Assembly: GCA_027482185.1 (NCBI GenBank)
Contig: JAIXWF010000013.1
Coordinates: 496,001-560,000 of the forward strand
Source of the DNA: Opitutaceae bacterium
Lineage (GTDB): Bacteria; Verrucomicrobiota; Verrucomicrobiia; Opitutales; Opitutaceae
Direction of reading: 5' to 3'
DNA: 64,000 bases
The translations under genes were made by a program, and so were the position numbers. Below, piece by piece: positions 28,499 through 37,798 of this stretch. The notes beneath the pieces are model-generated. The model was not told the DNA's origin, did no database searches, and saw only the letters and a list, made by a program, of their open reading frames with translations. The first letter of the stretch is position 1, and every line of letters begins with the position of its first letter.

Positions 28499-29464
28499 AT
28501 GACCGAACTGCTCATCATCAAACCCTCGTCGCTCGGCGACATCGTGCACGCCCTGCAGGTCGCGACCTCGCTCAAGGCGCAGGTCCGGCACCTGCGCATC
28601 TCGTGGGTCGTGCGGGAGATTTTCGCGCCGATCGTGCGGGCCTGCGAGGCCGTGGACCAGGTGTACGTGTTCGAGCGCAACGCCGGCGCGAAGGGTTTCC
28701 TCAAGCTCACGAAGGAACTGCGCAAGCAGACCTTCGACTACGTCTTCGATATGCAGGGCCTGCTGCGCACGGGCCTGATGACGTCCCGCGTGCACGCGGC
28801 CAAGAAAGTCGGCCGCGCCGACGCCCGCGAGTTTTCCGGCATGTTCTACAACGAACGCGTCGAGCTGCCGGCCAACGGCAAAAACAGCCACGCGATCGAG
28901 ATTCTGCTCCAGTTCTGCCGCGTCCTCGGCGCGAAGCCGGAGCTCCAGGGCACGCTGCGTTTCCGCGAGGCCGACAGCCTCAACCTGCGTTTCGCCGACG
29001 CCCGCGGCGGCGGGAAGCCGATCGTGATGTTCGTCGACAGCCGCCGCGCCGAAAAGACCTGGGGCGGTTTCAAGCAGCTCACCGAATTGATTCTCCGCGA
29101 GGGCAAGCAGCGCAAGGTCGTCTGGGCCGGGAGCAACTACGTGCACGACCGCGGCATGTATCCGCCGGACCAATTCTTCAACGTCACGGGCAACACGAGC
29201 CTCGTCTCGCTGCCCGCCCTCGTGAAACGCGCCGATTGGGTCATCGCCAACGACAGCGGCCCCATGCACCTCGCGGCGGCGCTCGGCGTGCGCGTCGTCG
29301 GCATCTTCGGTCCGACGGATCCCCAGCTCTTCGGCCCGTATCCGCTCAACGCCCCCGAGCACTGCGTGATCCAGGCTCCCGTGGGCGACCTGAAACTGCT
29401 CTCGGCTAAGGACGTGTATTCGAAGTTCCAGCGCGCCCGCGCGCGTTTCGAGAAAGCCCGCTGA
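28499..29464 (+). CDS. GT9 glycosyltransferase (LPS heptosyltransferase I-like)
   Basis: 321 residues from the ATG at 28499 (MTELLIIKPSSLGDIVHALQVATSL), a classical heptosyltransferase N terminus with the PSSLGDI motif. YVFDMQGLLRTGLM, MFVDSRRAEKTWGG and ANDSGPMHLAAALGVRVVGIFGPTDP complete the GT-B pattern of family 9. Such enzymes transfer L-glycero-D-manno-heptose from the ADP-sugar to the LPS inner core on the cytoplasmic face of the inner membrane. It faces the acyltransferase/heptosyltransferase fusion across 101 bp, and serS follows 78 bp downstream. The sugar specificity is inferred. Confidence 0.9.
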   Translation: MTELLIIKPSSLGDIVHALQVATSLKAQVRHLRISWVVREIFAPIVRACEAVDQVYVFERNAGAKGFLKLTKELRKQTFDYVFDMQGLLRTGLMTSRVHAAKKVGRADAREFSGMFYNERVELPANGKNSHAIEILLQFCRVLGAKPELQGTLRFREADSLNLRFADARGGGKPIVMFVDSRRAEKTWGGFKQLTELILREGKQRKVVWAGSNYVHDRGMYPPDQFFNVTGNTSLVSLPALVKRADWVIANDSGPMHLAAALGVRVVGIFGPTDPQLFGPYPLNAPEHCVIQAPVGDLKLLSAKDVYSKFQRARARFEKAR

Positions 29465-29542
29465 GCGCGGGGGAGGCGGCCCGTTCCGGCGGGCCAACTT
29501 TGCTATTTATTCCCCCGGGCCGGACCGCCATGGTGGCGGTTT

Positions 29543-30814
29543 ATGCTCGATCCGAAACTCATCCGCGAGAACCCCGGGGCTGTCCGCGCCGCCATCGCCA
29601 AGAAGCATCTCGACGTCGATCTCGACGCCGTGCTGGCGATCGACGCCGCCTGGCGGGCGCAACTCCAGGAGGCCGAAGCGCTGCGTGCGACGCAGAAGGC
29701 CGCCAACACTGCGATGGCCGCGCTGCCGAAGGGTTCGCCGGAGTTCATCGCCAAGGTCGCGGAGATGAAGGCCGTGTCGGGCCAAGTGAAGGAACGCGAG
29801 GCCCAGCTCAAAGAGACCGAGGACAAATTCCGTCAGGCGATGCTCTCGATCCCCAATCTGCCGCACGCCAGCGTGCCGGAGGGCCGCACCCCCGAGCAGA
29901 ACGTCGTCTACGCAGTGAACGGCGACGTCGACGCCCCGCGCCCCGACGCCAAGCCGCACTGGGAAATCCCCGGCTTCGAGAAACTCTTCGACTTCGCCCG
30001 CGGTTCCAAGGTGACGGGCGCGGGTTTCCCGTTCTATGTCGGCGACGGCGCCCGCATCGTGCGCGCGTTGCTTCAGTTCTTTTTGGACGAGGACGTTAAG
30101 GCCGGCTACACCGAGGTGAACCCGCCGATCTTCGTCAACGCCGCCAGCGCCACCGCGACGGGCCAGCTGCCCGACAAGGAGGGGCAGATGTACGAGACGA
30201 CGCCGGACCATCTCTACGCCGTGCCGACGGCCGAGGTGCCGCTGACGAATTTCTTCCGCGACGAGATCGTCGACGAAGCCGCGCTGCCGATCTACCGCTG
30301 TGCGTACACGCCGTGCTTCCGCCGCGAGGCGGGCAGCTACGGCAAGGATGTCCGCGGCCTCAACCGCCTGCACCAATTCGACAAGGTCGAGTTGTTGAAG
30401 TGGGTGCACCCGGCCTCGAGCTACGACGAACTCGACAAGCTCCGCCTCGATGCCGAGCGCCTGCTGCAGAAGCTCGGTTTGCCTTACCGCGTGCTGCTGA
30501 TGTGCGGCGGCGATCTCGGTTTTTCGCAGTCGAAAAAGTACGATCTCGAAGTCTGGTCCGCCGGCCAGAAGCGCTGGCTCGAAGTCTCGAGCTGCTCGAA
30601 CTTCGAAGCGTTCCAGGCGCGCCGCGCGCAGATCCGTTTCCGTTCCAAGGAAACCGGCAAACCGGAACTCGTCCACACGCTGAACGGCTCCGGTCTCGCC
30701 GTGCCGCGCGTGCTGGCCGCGCTCCTCGAGAACAACCTCCAGGCCGACGGCCGCGTGAAGATTCCCGCGCCGCTCGTGCCGTACTTCGGCAAGGAATACC
30801 TCACGTTCGCCTGA
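29543..30814 (+). CDS. serS: Seryl-tRNA synthetase
   Basis: 423 residues from the ATG at 29543 (MLDPKLIRENPGAVRAAIAKK). The N-terminal 110 residues form the antiparallel coiled-coil arm that contacts the tRNA-Ser long variable arm. The class II core has the motif 2 region CFRREAGSYGKDVRGLNRLHQFDKVE and motif 3 NGSGLAVPRVLAALLENN. PTAEVPLTNFFRDEI and SSCSNFEAFQARR match SerRS. Length is normal. It is followed at 46 bp by tilS and then ftsH on the same strand. Confidence 0.98.
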   Translation: MLDPKLIRENPGAVRAAIAKKHLDVDLDAVLAIDAAWRAQLQEAEALRATQKAANTAMAALPKGSPEFIAKVAEMKAVSGQVKEREAQLKETEDKFRQAMLSIPNLPHASVPEGRTPEQNVVYAVNGDVDAPRPDAKPHWEIPGFEKLFDFARGSKVTGAGFPFYVGDGARIVRALLQFFLDEDVKAGYTEVNPPIFVNAASATATGQLPDKEGQMYETTPDHLYAVPTAEVPLTNFFRDEIVDEAALPIYRCAYTPCFRREAGSYGKDVRGLNRLHQFDKVELLKWVHPASSYDELDKLRLDAERLLQKLGLPYRVLLMCGGDLGFSQSKKYDLEVWSAGQKRWLEVSSCSNFEAFQARRAQIRFRSKETGKPELVHTLNGSGLAVPRVLAALLENNLQADGRVKIPAPLVPYFGKEYLTFA

Positions 30815-30860
30815 ACGTGAACGTTCCCGCGCCCCGCGGTCGGACGCCGCCCCGCTGACC

Positions 30861-31898
30861 ATGCCGTCGCGCCGTCCGCCGCCGTGGCCCGCCGTCGCGG
30901 CGCAGCTCGCGGCGGCGTTCCCGCTTGGGTGTCTCGATCCGGCGGTCACGGCCTGGGCCGCGCGGGCGTCGCGGCGCCGGAAATGGACCGTCGGCTTTTC
31001 CGGCGGCGCCGATTCGCTCGCGCTGCTGCTGTTGCTGTGGGCGCATTGGCCCGCGCGGCGGCCGGATCTGCGCGTGTTGCATTTCGACCATCGCCTGCGC
31101 GGGGCCGCAGCGCGCGCCGATGCCGCGTTTGCGCGGCGGGTGGGGGAGTCGCTCGGGCTCGAGGTCGTCGTTGGCCGCTGGGCCAAGGCGCATGCGGCGG
31201 CTTCGGAGGCGGAAGCGCGCGCGGCGCGGCTCGCATTTTTCGCCGTGCACGGCCGCGTGCTGTGGCTCGGGCACCAGCAGGACGACGTCGCCGAGACGCT
31301 GCTCATGCGTTTGGCCCGCGGCAGCGGCAGCGCCGGCTTGGCGGCGCCGCGGCCGGTGCAGTGTTGGGCGGACGGCCGCGTGACGCTGCGGCCGCTGCTC
31401 GGCCTAAGGAAAAACGAAATCGTCGCGGCGCTTCGGGCCGCCGGCGCGGTCTGGCGCGAGGACGCGACGAACACCGGCGACCGGTTTTTCCGCAACCGTA
31501 TCCGCCGCGCCGTCGTGCCCGCGTGGCAACGCGCGGCGGGCCGCGACGCCGTCGCCGGCGCCGCGCGCACCCGCCGTTTGCTCGAAGAGGACGACGCGGC
31601 GCTGGAGGCTTGGCTCGATGCGCTGGATCCGCTCCGCGGTACGGTGCTGGCGCTGGCGCCGTTGGCCGGCAAGCCGCGCGCGCTGGTGCGCCGTGCGTTG
31701 CACCGCTGGCTGCTGCGGCTGCGGCCGGCGACCGCGTTGTCCAGCCAGGCGTTCGAGGACCTGCTCGACTGCGTCTTCGCCGGAAAACCCACGCGCCGCA
31801 GTCTCGATGCGAACCGGCTCGCGGTGGTGCGCGGCGGCGAATTGCGCGCGGTGGAAAACCGCAAGATCCGCGGCGGATTCCCTCGGCGCGCCAATTGA
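30861..31898 (+). CDS. tilS: tRNA(Ile)-lysidine synthase
   Basis: 345 residues. The PP-loop VGFSGGADSLALLLLL (about 43-58) and VLHFDHRLRGAAARADAAF identify TilS, as does LWLGHQQDDVAETLLMRLARGSG. It converts C34 of the tRNA-Ile CAU precursor to lysidine, so AUA is read as Ile. REDATNTGDRFFRNRIRRAVVPAW is the usual conserved segment after the core. The C-terminal region is shorter than in E. coli. It lies 48 bp upstream of ftsH, an arrangement common in bacteria. Confidence 0.93.
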   Translation: MPSRRPPPWPAVAAQLAAAFPLGCLDPAVTAWAARASRRRKWTVGFSGGADSLALLLLLWAHWPARRPDLRVLHFDHRLRGAAARADAAFARRVGESLGLEVVVGRWAKAHAAASEAEARAARLAFFAVHGRVLWLGHQQDDVAETLLMRLARGSGSAGLAAPRPVQCWADGRVTLRPLLGLRKNEIVAALRAAGAVWREDATNTGDRFFRNRIRRAVVPAWQRAAGRDAVAGAARTRRLLEEDDAALEAWLDALDPLRGTVLALAPLAGKPRALVRRALHRWLLRLRPATALSSQAFEDLLDCVFAGKPTRRSLDANRLAVVRGGELRAVENRKIRGGFPRRAN

Positions 31899-31945
31899 CT
31901 TATCCCCCGGGAACATCCACGTTCCGCCCTCAGTCCCAAACGTAA

Positions 31946-33952
31946 ATGTCCGAACCCGAAAACAAAAAATCCCGTCGTCCCCTCAAGACCCTGCCGCCGG
32001 ATCGGTTTCAACCGAAGATGCTGATCTTCTGGCTGGCGCTGGTGGCGGCGGTGCTCGCGTTGCTCTATTACACGCCGAGCATGAGCAGCCAACCCGAGGT
32101 GCTCCAGATTCAGGAAGTGGTCGAGCGGGCGGAGAACAACAACATCAAGCCCAAGACCGGGATCATCCGGCCCGACGTCGGCGTGGGCCGCGACTGGCAC
32201 ACGATCACGGGCGAGAGCCGCAAGGATGCGACGACGCCGTTCACGCCGTTCCGCGCCGCGGGCCGCGTCACCGACGCGAACATGATGCGCCTGCAGCAAT
32301 CGAAGCTGTTCTCCGAGCAACCCTCGCAGACTTTGCTCACCACGATCGCCGCGCAGGTCATCCCCTTCGTCATCATCATCGGCCTGCTGTACTTCCTGTT
32401 TGTCCGCCAGCTCCGGCAGGCCGGCCGCGGCGCCCTCAGCTTCGGCAAGAGCCGCGCGAAGCTGCTCACCCGCGACCGCGACAAGATCACGTTTTCCGAT
32501 GTCGCCGGCTGCGACGAGGCCAAGGAAGAAGTCTCCGAGGTCGTCGAGTTCCTCAAGGACCCGAAGAAGTTCACCAAGATGGGCGGCCGCATCCCGAAGG
32601 GCATTCTGATGGTCGGCCCCCCGGGCACGGGCAAAACCCTCCTCGCGAAGGCCGTGGCCGGCGAGGCCGACGTGCCGTTCTTCAGCATCTCCGGTTCGGA
32701 CTTCGTGGAAATGTTTGTCGGCGTCGGCGCGAGCCGCGTCCGCGACATGTTCGAGCAGGGCCGCAAGAGCGCGCCGTGCCTGATCTTCATCGATGAAATC
32801 GACGCCGTGGGCCGCCAGCGCGGCGCCGGCCTCGGCGGCGGCAACGACGAGCGCGAACAGACGCTCAACTCGCTGCTCGTCGAGATGGACGGCTTCGACA
32901 CCACCGAAGGCGTCATCATCATCGCCGCGACGAACCGTCCCGACGTTCTCGACAGCGCGCTGCTGCGCCCGGGCCGGTTCGACCGCCAGATCTACGTCGA
33001 CCTGCCCGACCTCGTCGGCCGCGAGCAGATCCTCCGCGTGCACGCGAAGAAGGTCAGCCTCGCCGAAAACGTCGACCTTTCCGTCATCGCCCGCGGCACA
33101 CCCGGATTGTCCGGCGCCGAACTCGCCAATTTGCTCAACGAGGCCGCGCTCCTCGCCGCCCGCCGCAGCAAGAAGAAGGTCGAGATGATCGACGTCGACG
33201 ACGCCCGCGAGAAGGTCCAGTTCGGCCGCGAACGCCGCCGCCTGATGGACGACGAGGAGAAGAAGCTCACGGCGTATCACGAAGCCGGACACGCCCTGAT
33301 CCAGGCCGTCCTCGACGACGGCCACATGCCGGTCCACAAGGTCACGATCATCCCGCGCGGCCGCAGCCTGGGCAGCACGATGTTCATCCCGAAGAAGGAC
33401 ATCCTGACCCATGCGAAGAAGCGCATGCTCAGCCAGATCGCCATGGGCCTCGGCGGCCGCATCGCGGAGGAACTCGTCCTCGGCGACATCTCCAGCGGCG
33501 CCGCCGGCGACATCAAGCAGATCACCAAGATTGCCCGCCACATGGTGTGCGACTGGGGCATGAGCCCGCTCGGCCCCGTGGCCTTCGGCGACAACCACGA
33601 CACCGTGTTCCTCGGCCGCGAGATCACGCGGAACGAAAACATCTCCGAGGAAACCGCGCGCAAGATCGACGAGGAGATCCACCGGATCATCGATACCGAG
33701 TACCAGCGCGCCACGAAGATCATCTCCGACCACCGCGTCGCCCTCGACAAAATCGCCGAGGCGCTGCTGGAGCACGAGACGATCGACGGCAAACACGTGC
33801 TCGAGATCCTGGAGTTCGGCGAAATCCGTTCCCCGATCGTCGTCACGCCGCCGAAGCCCGACAACAAGCCGTCCGGCGGCGCCAAGGCACCCGACAAGGT
33901 CGTCGCCCCCGAGCCGCCGCCGCTCGGCCAATCCGCGCCGACGCCGGCCTGA
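31946..33952 (+). CDS. ftsH: ATP-dependent zinc metalloprotease FtsH
   Basis: 668 residues from the ATG at 31946. Two membrane segments (about 25-43 and 130-152) bracket a periplasmic loop. The AAA module has Walker A GPPGTGKT (about 225), Walker [17 protein letters not shown] and the second region of homology [20 protein letters not shown]. The peptidase has HEAGH (445-449) for zinc, with the third ligand Asp expected later near [15 protein letters not shown]. The protein degrades membrane and regulatory proteins, including LpxC in some bacteria. The C-terminal tail ([19 protein letters not shown] and on) is Pro-rich. The N-terminal cytoplasmic tail is a little longer than in E. coli. Confidence 0.97.
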   Translation: MSEPENKKSRRPLKTLPPDRFQPKMLIFWLALVAAVLALLYYTPSMSSQPEVLQIQEVVERAENNNIKPKTGIIRPDVGVGRDWHTITGESRKDATTPFTPFRAAGRVTDANMMRLQQSKLFSEQPSQTLLTTIAAQVIPFVIIIGLLYFLFVRQLRQAGRGALSFGKSRAKLLTRDRDKITFSDVAGCDEAKEEVSEVVEFLKDPKKFTKMGGRIPKGILMVGPPGTGKTLLAKAVAGEADVPFFSISGSDFVEMFVGVGASRVRDMFEQGRKSAPCLIFIDEIDAVGRQRGAGLGGGNDEREQTLNSLLVEMDGFDTTEGVIIIAATNRPDVLDSALLRPGRFDRQIYVDLPDLVGREQILRVHAKKVSLAENVDLSVIARGTPGLSGAELANLLNEAALLAARRSKKKVEMIDVDDAREKVQFGRERRRLMDDEEKKLTAYHEAGHALIQAVLDDGHMPVHKVTIIPRGRSLGSTMFIPKKDILTHAKKRMLSQIAMGLGGRIAEELVLGDISSGAAGDIKQITKIARHMVCDWGMSPLGPVAFGDNHDTVFLGREITRNENISEETARKIDEEIHRIIDTEYQRATKIISDHRVALDKIAEALLEHETIDGKHVLEILEFGEIRSPIVVTPPKPDNKPSGGAKAPDKVVAPEPPPLGQSAPTPA

Positions 33953-33975
33953 GCCCGGCGATCCCGTTTTTCCAA

Positions 33976-34002
33976 GGCGGCCCATGGCGGGCCGCCTTTT
34001 TT
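33976..34002 (+). terminator. Rho-independent terminator of ftsH
   Basis: GGCGGCCC and GGGCCGCC form an 8-bp stem with an ATGGC loop, followed by six T. Confidence 0.9.
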
Positions 34003-34318
34003 GTGCTTTCGGCAATCAGGGCGTCGCCCGCGGAGCGGTGTTGCGCCGAGTCGGACTCAGGCCGTTGGGCGGGCTTGGCCGGGAGCCGAGGGCGGTATCG
34101 AACGGTTCCGCGTTCCCCGTCCGCAACCGGGTCGCCGGTGGGGCGGGGATTGATGTTCCAATCCTCAGCCGGGATCATCCCGTTGAAAGTATCGGATTGA
34201 GGGGTGAGAGCTCGATCCGCCGGAGAACGGAAAACGCAGCGGCGTCACGCAGCCTTCGGAACCAAACGTTTCTGCGCTCGGCTCTCAACCCAGCGCGCCC
34301 AACTGCATCGGGCCGATC
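34003..34318. other. Gene-free spacer
   Basis: About 315 bases between the ftsH terminator and the convergent VPDSG-CTERM gene. No plausible coding frame, RNA gene or strong hairpin is seen; base composition is similar to the neighbours. Confidence 0.5.
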
Positions 34319-35059
34319 TCAGGCGTGAGCCCGGAAGCGCCGGACGCCAATCGCCAGTCCTACCATCATGAGCCCGGCCAAGGCGGCGGTGCTCCCGGAG
34401 TCGGGCACGGACGTGGCGCCGGCGCCGGTCAAGATGCTGGTGCCGGCGGTCGACTCGAAAGCCCAGCCGTAGAGTTTGAGCGTTTCGGTGGCGGACGACG
34501 TATCCACTTCGAGATCGAGCCAGCCGTAGTAGGTGTTGAGGAGCAATAATCCGCTCCCGAGACTGAATGTGCCGGTTTGGATCACCGCGCCGGCGTAACC
34601 GCGCCGATTGGCAAACTTGCCGTATTCCGTGCCGCCGAAAGACGCCCGGAAAAATCCCGTGGGCGCGCTCGGCAAAGCGCCGCCGATGGAGACGTTCGCC
34701 CCGTAGTTCACGGGCGGGTTGTAGATGCCCGAATAAACAAACTGGACCGCTTGCGCATAGTCCGTCGGACCCGGTTCGCCCCGCGCATTGAAGGAAACAT
34801 TCCCGCCGGCATCCACGTCGAGCAGGAGGTCCGAGATTCCGTTTTGATCGAAATCGATCAGGGCCGATTGCCCGATTCCCACCCGGAGATTCGAAGCGGT
34901 GTAGATGATGGCGGCGCGGGCGGAGCCGCAGAGCACCGTCGAAACCAGCAGCAGGGAAAAGCAGCGCGAAAGAGTCTTCCTGTTTGAGAGTTTCGGGGTG
35001 CGGTCTTCGCCACGGCCCAGCTTGGGTTTAAAGCAAAACGATGCCGCGCTTTGGGCCAA
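34319..35059 (-). CDS. Secreted protein with VPDSG-CTERM sorting signal
   Basis: Up to 246 residues. The first available start is a TTG at 35059; the true start may lie closer to the signal peptide (SRCFSLLLVSTVLCGSARA). After the signal comes a region with DFDQNGISDLLLDVDAGG, which recalls an EF-hand or FG-GAP-type calcium loop, and several beta-rich stretches. The C terminus has SVPDSGSTAALAGLMMVGLA followed by IGVRRFRAHA: the VPDSG motif, a hydrophobic segment and a basic end. This is the VPDSG-CTERM tail (TIGR03778) known from Verrucomicrobiota, thought to be processed by an exosortase. No exosortase gene is in the window. The protein is probably exposed at the surface or released. Confidence 0.88.
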   Translation of the reverse strand: MAQSAASFCFKPKLGRGEDRTPKLSNRKTLSRCFSLLLVSTVLCGSARAAIIYTASNLRVGIGQSALIDFDQNGISDLLLDVDAGGNVSFNARGEPGPTDYAQAVQFVYSGIYNPPVNYGANVSIGGALPSAPTGFFRASFGGTEYGKFANRRGYAGAVIQTGTFSLGSGLLLLNTYYGWLDLEVDTSSATETLKLYGWAFESTAGTSILTGAGATSVPDSGSTAALAGLMMVGLAIGVRRFRAHA

Positions 35060-35207
35060 TTGGGCGAAGACCGCCGGCCGCGCGTCCGGAAACCATCGGG
35101 CCGGCCGGGCGCAGGCCGGCCGTCGTTTGCCCGGCCGTTTCGGCCGTGAATTGCGTCACCGCCGGCTTGCCTGTGCGTCAGGCGTGGCGCAGCTTCCGAA
35201 TTCCCCT

Positions 35208-36047
35208 ATGCGTTACCTGTCGTACCTCCGTGCCGCCGTGGCGGCGTTTGTCATTTCCCTCGCGGCCTCCGGCGCCCAGGCCGCCCCGGCCGCCGGCCCT
35301 TCGCTCGGGCTCCAGACGTGGACCTGCCGCAACATGGACTTCGACCAAGTCGTGGCCTTCGCGCGCAAGCACGAGATCAAGTACCTCCAGTTTATCTCGA
35401 AGCACTTCGACCCGAATGCGCCCAAGGAAGAAACCCTGCGCAAGAAGGCCATCCTCGATCAGCACGGCCTCGTAGCGTACACGTTCGGCGTCGCCGGCAC
35501 GAGCACCGACAAGGAAAAGAACCGCAAACTCTTCGAGTTCGCGAAGCTCATCGGCGCCAAGGTCATCATCGTCGAGCCGAAGAACATGGCCGAGTGGGAC
35601 AACCTCGAGGCTCTGGTGAAAGAATACGATATCCGCCTCGCCATCCACAACCACGGCAAGGGCACCGTCTACGGCGATCCCGCCACCGTGAAGAAGATCC
35701 TAGCCGAACGCGATCCGCGCATCGGCGTGTGCCTCGACGTCGGCTGGATCACGGCCGCCGGTTTCGACGCCGCCGAGACTTTCCGCAGCTACGGCGCGAA
35801 CCGCGTCTTCGACATGCACTTCAAGGACAAGGTCACCGAGACCGCGGCCGACGGCAAAATCGTCGCGACCGACACCGAGATCGGCAAGGGCAAGGCCAAC
35901 TACGCCGGCCTCTTTGCCGAGATCAAGAAGTCGGGCTGGTCCGGCGTGCTCGCCATCGAGACCGACAGCAAGGCCTTCGCCGAGGACCCGAACCGCCTCG
36001 TCGCCGAAGCCAAGACCTTCTTCGCCGCACAGACGGCGAAGAAGTAA
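35208..36047 (+). CDS. Exported sugar-phosphate isomerase/epimerase-like TIM barrel protein
   Basis: 279 residues from the ATG at 35208 (MRYLSYLRAAVAAFVISLAASGAQAAP), a Sec signal peptide. The mature part is a xylose isomerase-like barrel (AP_endonuc_2 family): GLQTWTCRNMDFDQVVAFARKH, AYTFGVAG, AKVIIVEP, RLAIHNHGKGTVYGDP and RIGVCLDVGWITAAGFDAAETF, with metal-ligand candidates Glu, His and Asp in these strands, then MHFKDKV and SGVLAIETDS. Such exported members are frequent in this phylum and in Planctomycetota, and act on sugars outside the cytoplasm. It is followed by a terminator and a sulfatase. The actual substrate is unknown. Confidence 0.88.
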   Translation: MRYLSYLRAAVAAFVISLAASGAQAAPAAGPSLGLQTWTCRNMDFDQVVAFARKHEIKYLQFISKHFDPNAPKEETLRKKAILDQHGLVAYTFGVAGTSTDKEKNRKLFEFAKLIGAKVIIVEPKNMAEWDNLEALVKEYDIRLAIHNHGKGTVYGDPATVKKILAERDPRIGVCLDVGWITAAGFDAAETFRSYGANRVFDMHFKDKVTETAADGKIVATDTEIGKGKANYAGLFAEIKKSGWSGVLAIETDSKAFAEDPNRLVAEAKTFFAAQTAKK

Positions 36048-36059
36048 CTCCGTCCCTTG

Positions 36060-36090
36060 CACCGGCGCCGCGGCGCCGGTGTTTTTCTTT
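36060..36090 (+). terminator. Rho-independent terminator after the isomerase-like gene
   Basis: CACCGGCGCCG/CGGCGCCGGTG is a perfect 22-base palindrome that would fold with a small loop, followed by TTTTTCTTTT. Confidence 0.85.
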
Positions 36091-36131
36091 TCCCTGCCGC
36101 CGCCGGCGGCAGTCACGAACTTCAACGCCCC

Positions 36132-37733
36132 ATGAAACTCCGTCTTCTCGCCCTCTGCCTCGCGGCTGCTTCCGCCGCGTCCGCCGCCGCCCCGAAAGGG
36201 CCGCCCAATATCGTCTTCATCTTCTCGGACGACCACGCCTACCAGGCCATCAGCGCCTACGGCGACGAGCGCCGGCTCCTCGCCACGCCCAACATCGACC
36301 GCATCGCCAAGGGCGGTGTGCGCTTCGACCGTTGCCTCGTCACCAATTCGATCTGCGGTCCCTCCCGCGCGACGATCCTGACCGGAAAGTACAACCACCT
36401 GAACGGCTTCGTGAACAACGCGAACGTCGTGTTCGACGGTTCGCAGACGACGTTTCCGAAACTCCTGCAAAAGTCGGGCTACCAGACGGCCATCGTCGGC
36501 AAGTGGCACCTCGGCTCCGATCCGACCGGCTTCGATTTCTGGCAGGTCCTCCCGGGCCAGGGCGTCTACTACAACCCGCCGATGATCCGGCAGGGCGAAC
36601 GTATCCAAGTTAAGGGATACGTCACGGACATCATCACCGACACGTCGCTCGATTGGCTGAAGAACCGCGACAAATCGAAGCCGTTTCTCCTCATGTGCCA
36701 GCACAAGGCCCCGCACCGCGAATGGGCCCCGGCCCTGCGGCACCTCGGCGGCGACGGCGACCGCGTCTATGCCGAACCGCCGACGCTGTTCGACGACTAT
36801 GCCAACCGCGGCATCGCGACGCGCGATCAGGACATGACGATCGAGAAAACGATGACGCCGAAGGACGTGAAGTTCGAGGCGCCGCCCCAGCTCGATCCCG
36901 AGCAGCGCAAGGTCTGGGATGCCTACTATGAACCCCGCAACGCGAAGTTCCGCGCCGCCAATCCGCAGGGCAAAGACTTGGTCCGCTGGCGCTACCAGCG
37001 CTACATGCACGATTACCTGATGACCGTCCGCGCCGTCGACGAGAGCGTCGGCCGCGTGCTCGACTACCTCGAGCAGGAGGGCCTCGCGGACAACACCATC
37101 GTCGTCTATTCGAGCGACCAGGGCTTCTTTCTCGGCGAGCACGGTTGGTTCGACAAACGCTGGATCTACGAGGAATCGCTCCGCATGCCCTTGCTCGTGC
37201 GTTGGCCCGGCGTGACCAAGCCCGGCACGACGACCGCGGATCTCGTTTCCAACGTCGACTTCGCGCAGACCTTTCTCGACGCCGCCGGCGCCCAGGCGCC
37301 CGCCGACATGCAGGGCCGCAGTCTCGTGCCGATCCTCCGCGGCCAACGGCCGGCGGATTGGCGCTCCGCCTTCTACTACCAGTATTTCGAATACCCGGCG
37401 CCGCACCGCGTGCGGCCGCACTACGGTGTCGTCACCGACCGCTACAAACTCGTGCGTTTCTACGGCACGGGTGAGGACTATTGGGAATTGTACGACCGCC
37501 AGCAGGACCCCCAGGAAATGCGCAGCGTCTACGGCCAGCCTGCCTACGCCGAGGCCACCCGCCAGCTCGAGGCCGAGCTGACGCGGCTGCGGAAAGAATT
37601 GAAGGTCCCGGAGGAAATCCCCCCGCATTGGTTCGGCGGCCGCAACCCCAACGCAAAGGGACCCGACAACGCCAAGAATCCGGGCAAGGCGAAGGCCAAG
37701 GCCAACCCGAACGCCGCCCCCAAGGCGCCCTGA
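36132..37733 (+). CDS. Secreted type I sulfatase
   Basis: 533 residues from the ATG at 36132, with signal peptide [41 protein letters not shown] supplies metal-binding Asp residues, and [11 protein letters not shown] carries the sulfatase motif CxPSR, where Cys75 is converted to formylglycine by an anaerobic or FGE-type maturase. [46 protein letters not shown] and a C-terminal domain close the family pattern. It hydrolyses sulfate esters, probably of a polysaccharide, in the periplasm. No maturase is in the window. The Lys/Asn/Ala-rich tail ([20 protein letters not shown]) is unusual. Confidence 0.93.
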   Translation: MKLRLLALCLAAASAASAAAPKGPPNIVFIFSDDHAYQAISAYGDERRLLATPNIDRIAKGGVRFDRCLVTNSICGPSRATILTGKYNHLNGFVNNANVVFDGSQTTFPKLLQKSGYQTAIVGKWHLGSDPTGFDFWQVLPGQGVYYNPPMIRQGERIQVKGYVTDIITDTSLDWLKNRDKSKPFLLMCQHKAPHREWAPALRHLGGDGDRVYAEPPTLFDDYANRGIATRDQDMTIEKTMTPKDVKFEAPPQLDPEQRKVWDAYYEPRNAKFRAANPQGKDLVRWRYQRYMHDYLMTVRAVDESVGRVLDYLEQEGLADNTIVVYSSDQGFFLGEHGWFDKRWIYEESLRMPLLVRWPGVTKPGTTTADLVSNVDFAQTFLDAAGAQAPADMQGRSLVPILRGQRPADWRSAFYYQYFEYPAPHRVRPHYGVVTDRYKLVRFYGTGEDYWELYDRQQDPQEMRSVYGQPAYAEATRQLEAELTRLRKELKVPEEIPPHWFGGRNPNAKGPDNAKNPGKAKAKANPNAAPKAP

Positions 37734-37798
37734 TCCGCGCGCCTTCCCGGCGGGGCCGATCACCCTAAGATTCCGTTTCCTTCGACCGTCTCCTTCCC

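Noticed and set aside
34003-34318. Small RNA or small gene in the spacer after ftsH
   Set aside because: No start with good context, no hairpin with T run and no recognisable RNA structure.
36132-37733. Choline sulfatase or phosphonate hydrolase instead of polysaccharide sulfatase
   Set aside because: The CxPSR motif and the signal peptide favour a secreted sulfatase; nothing indicates the narrower substrates.
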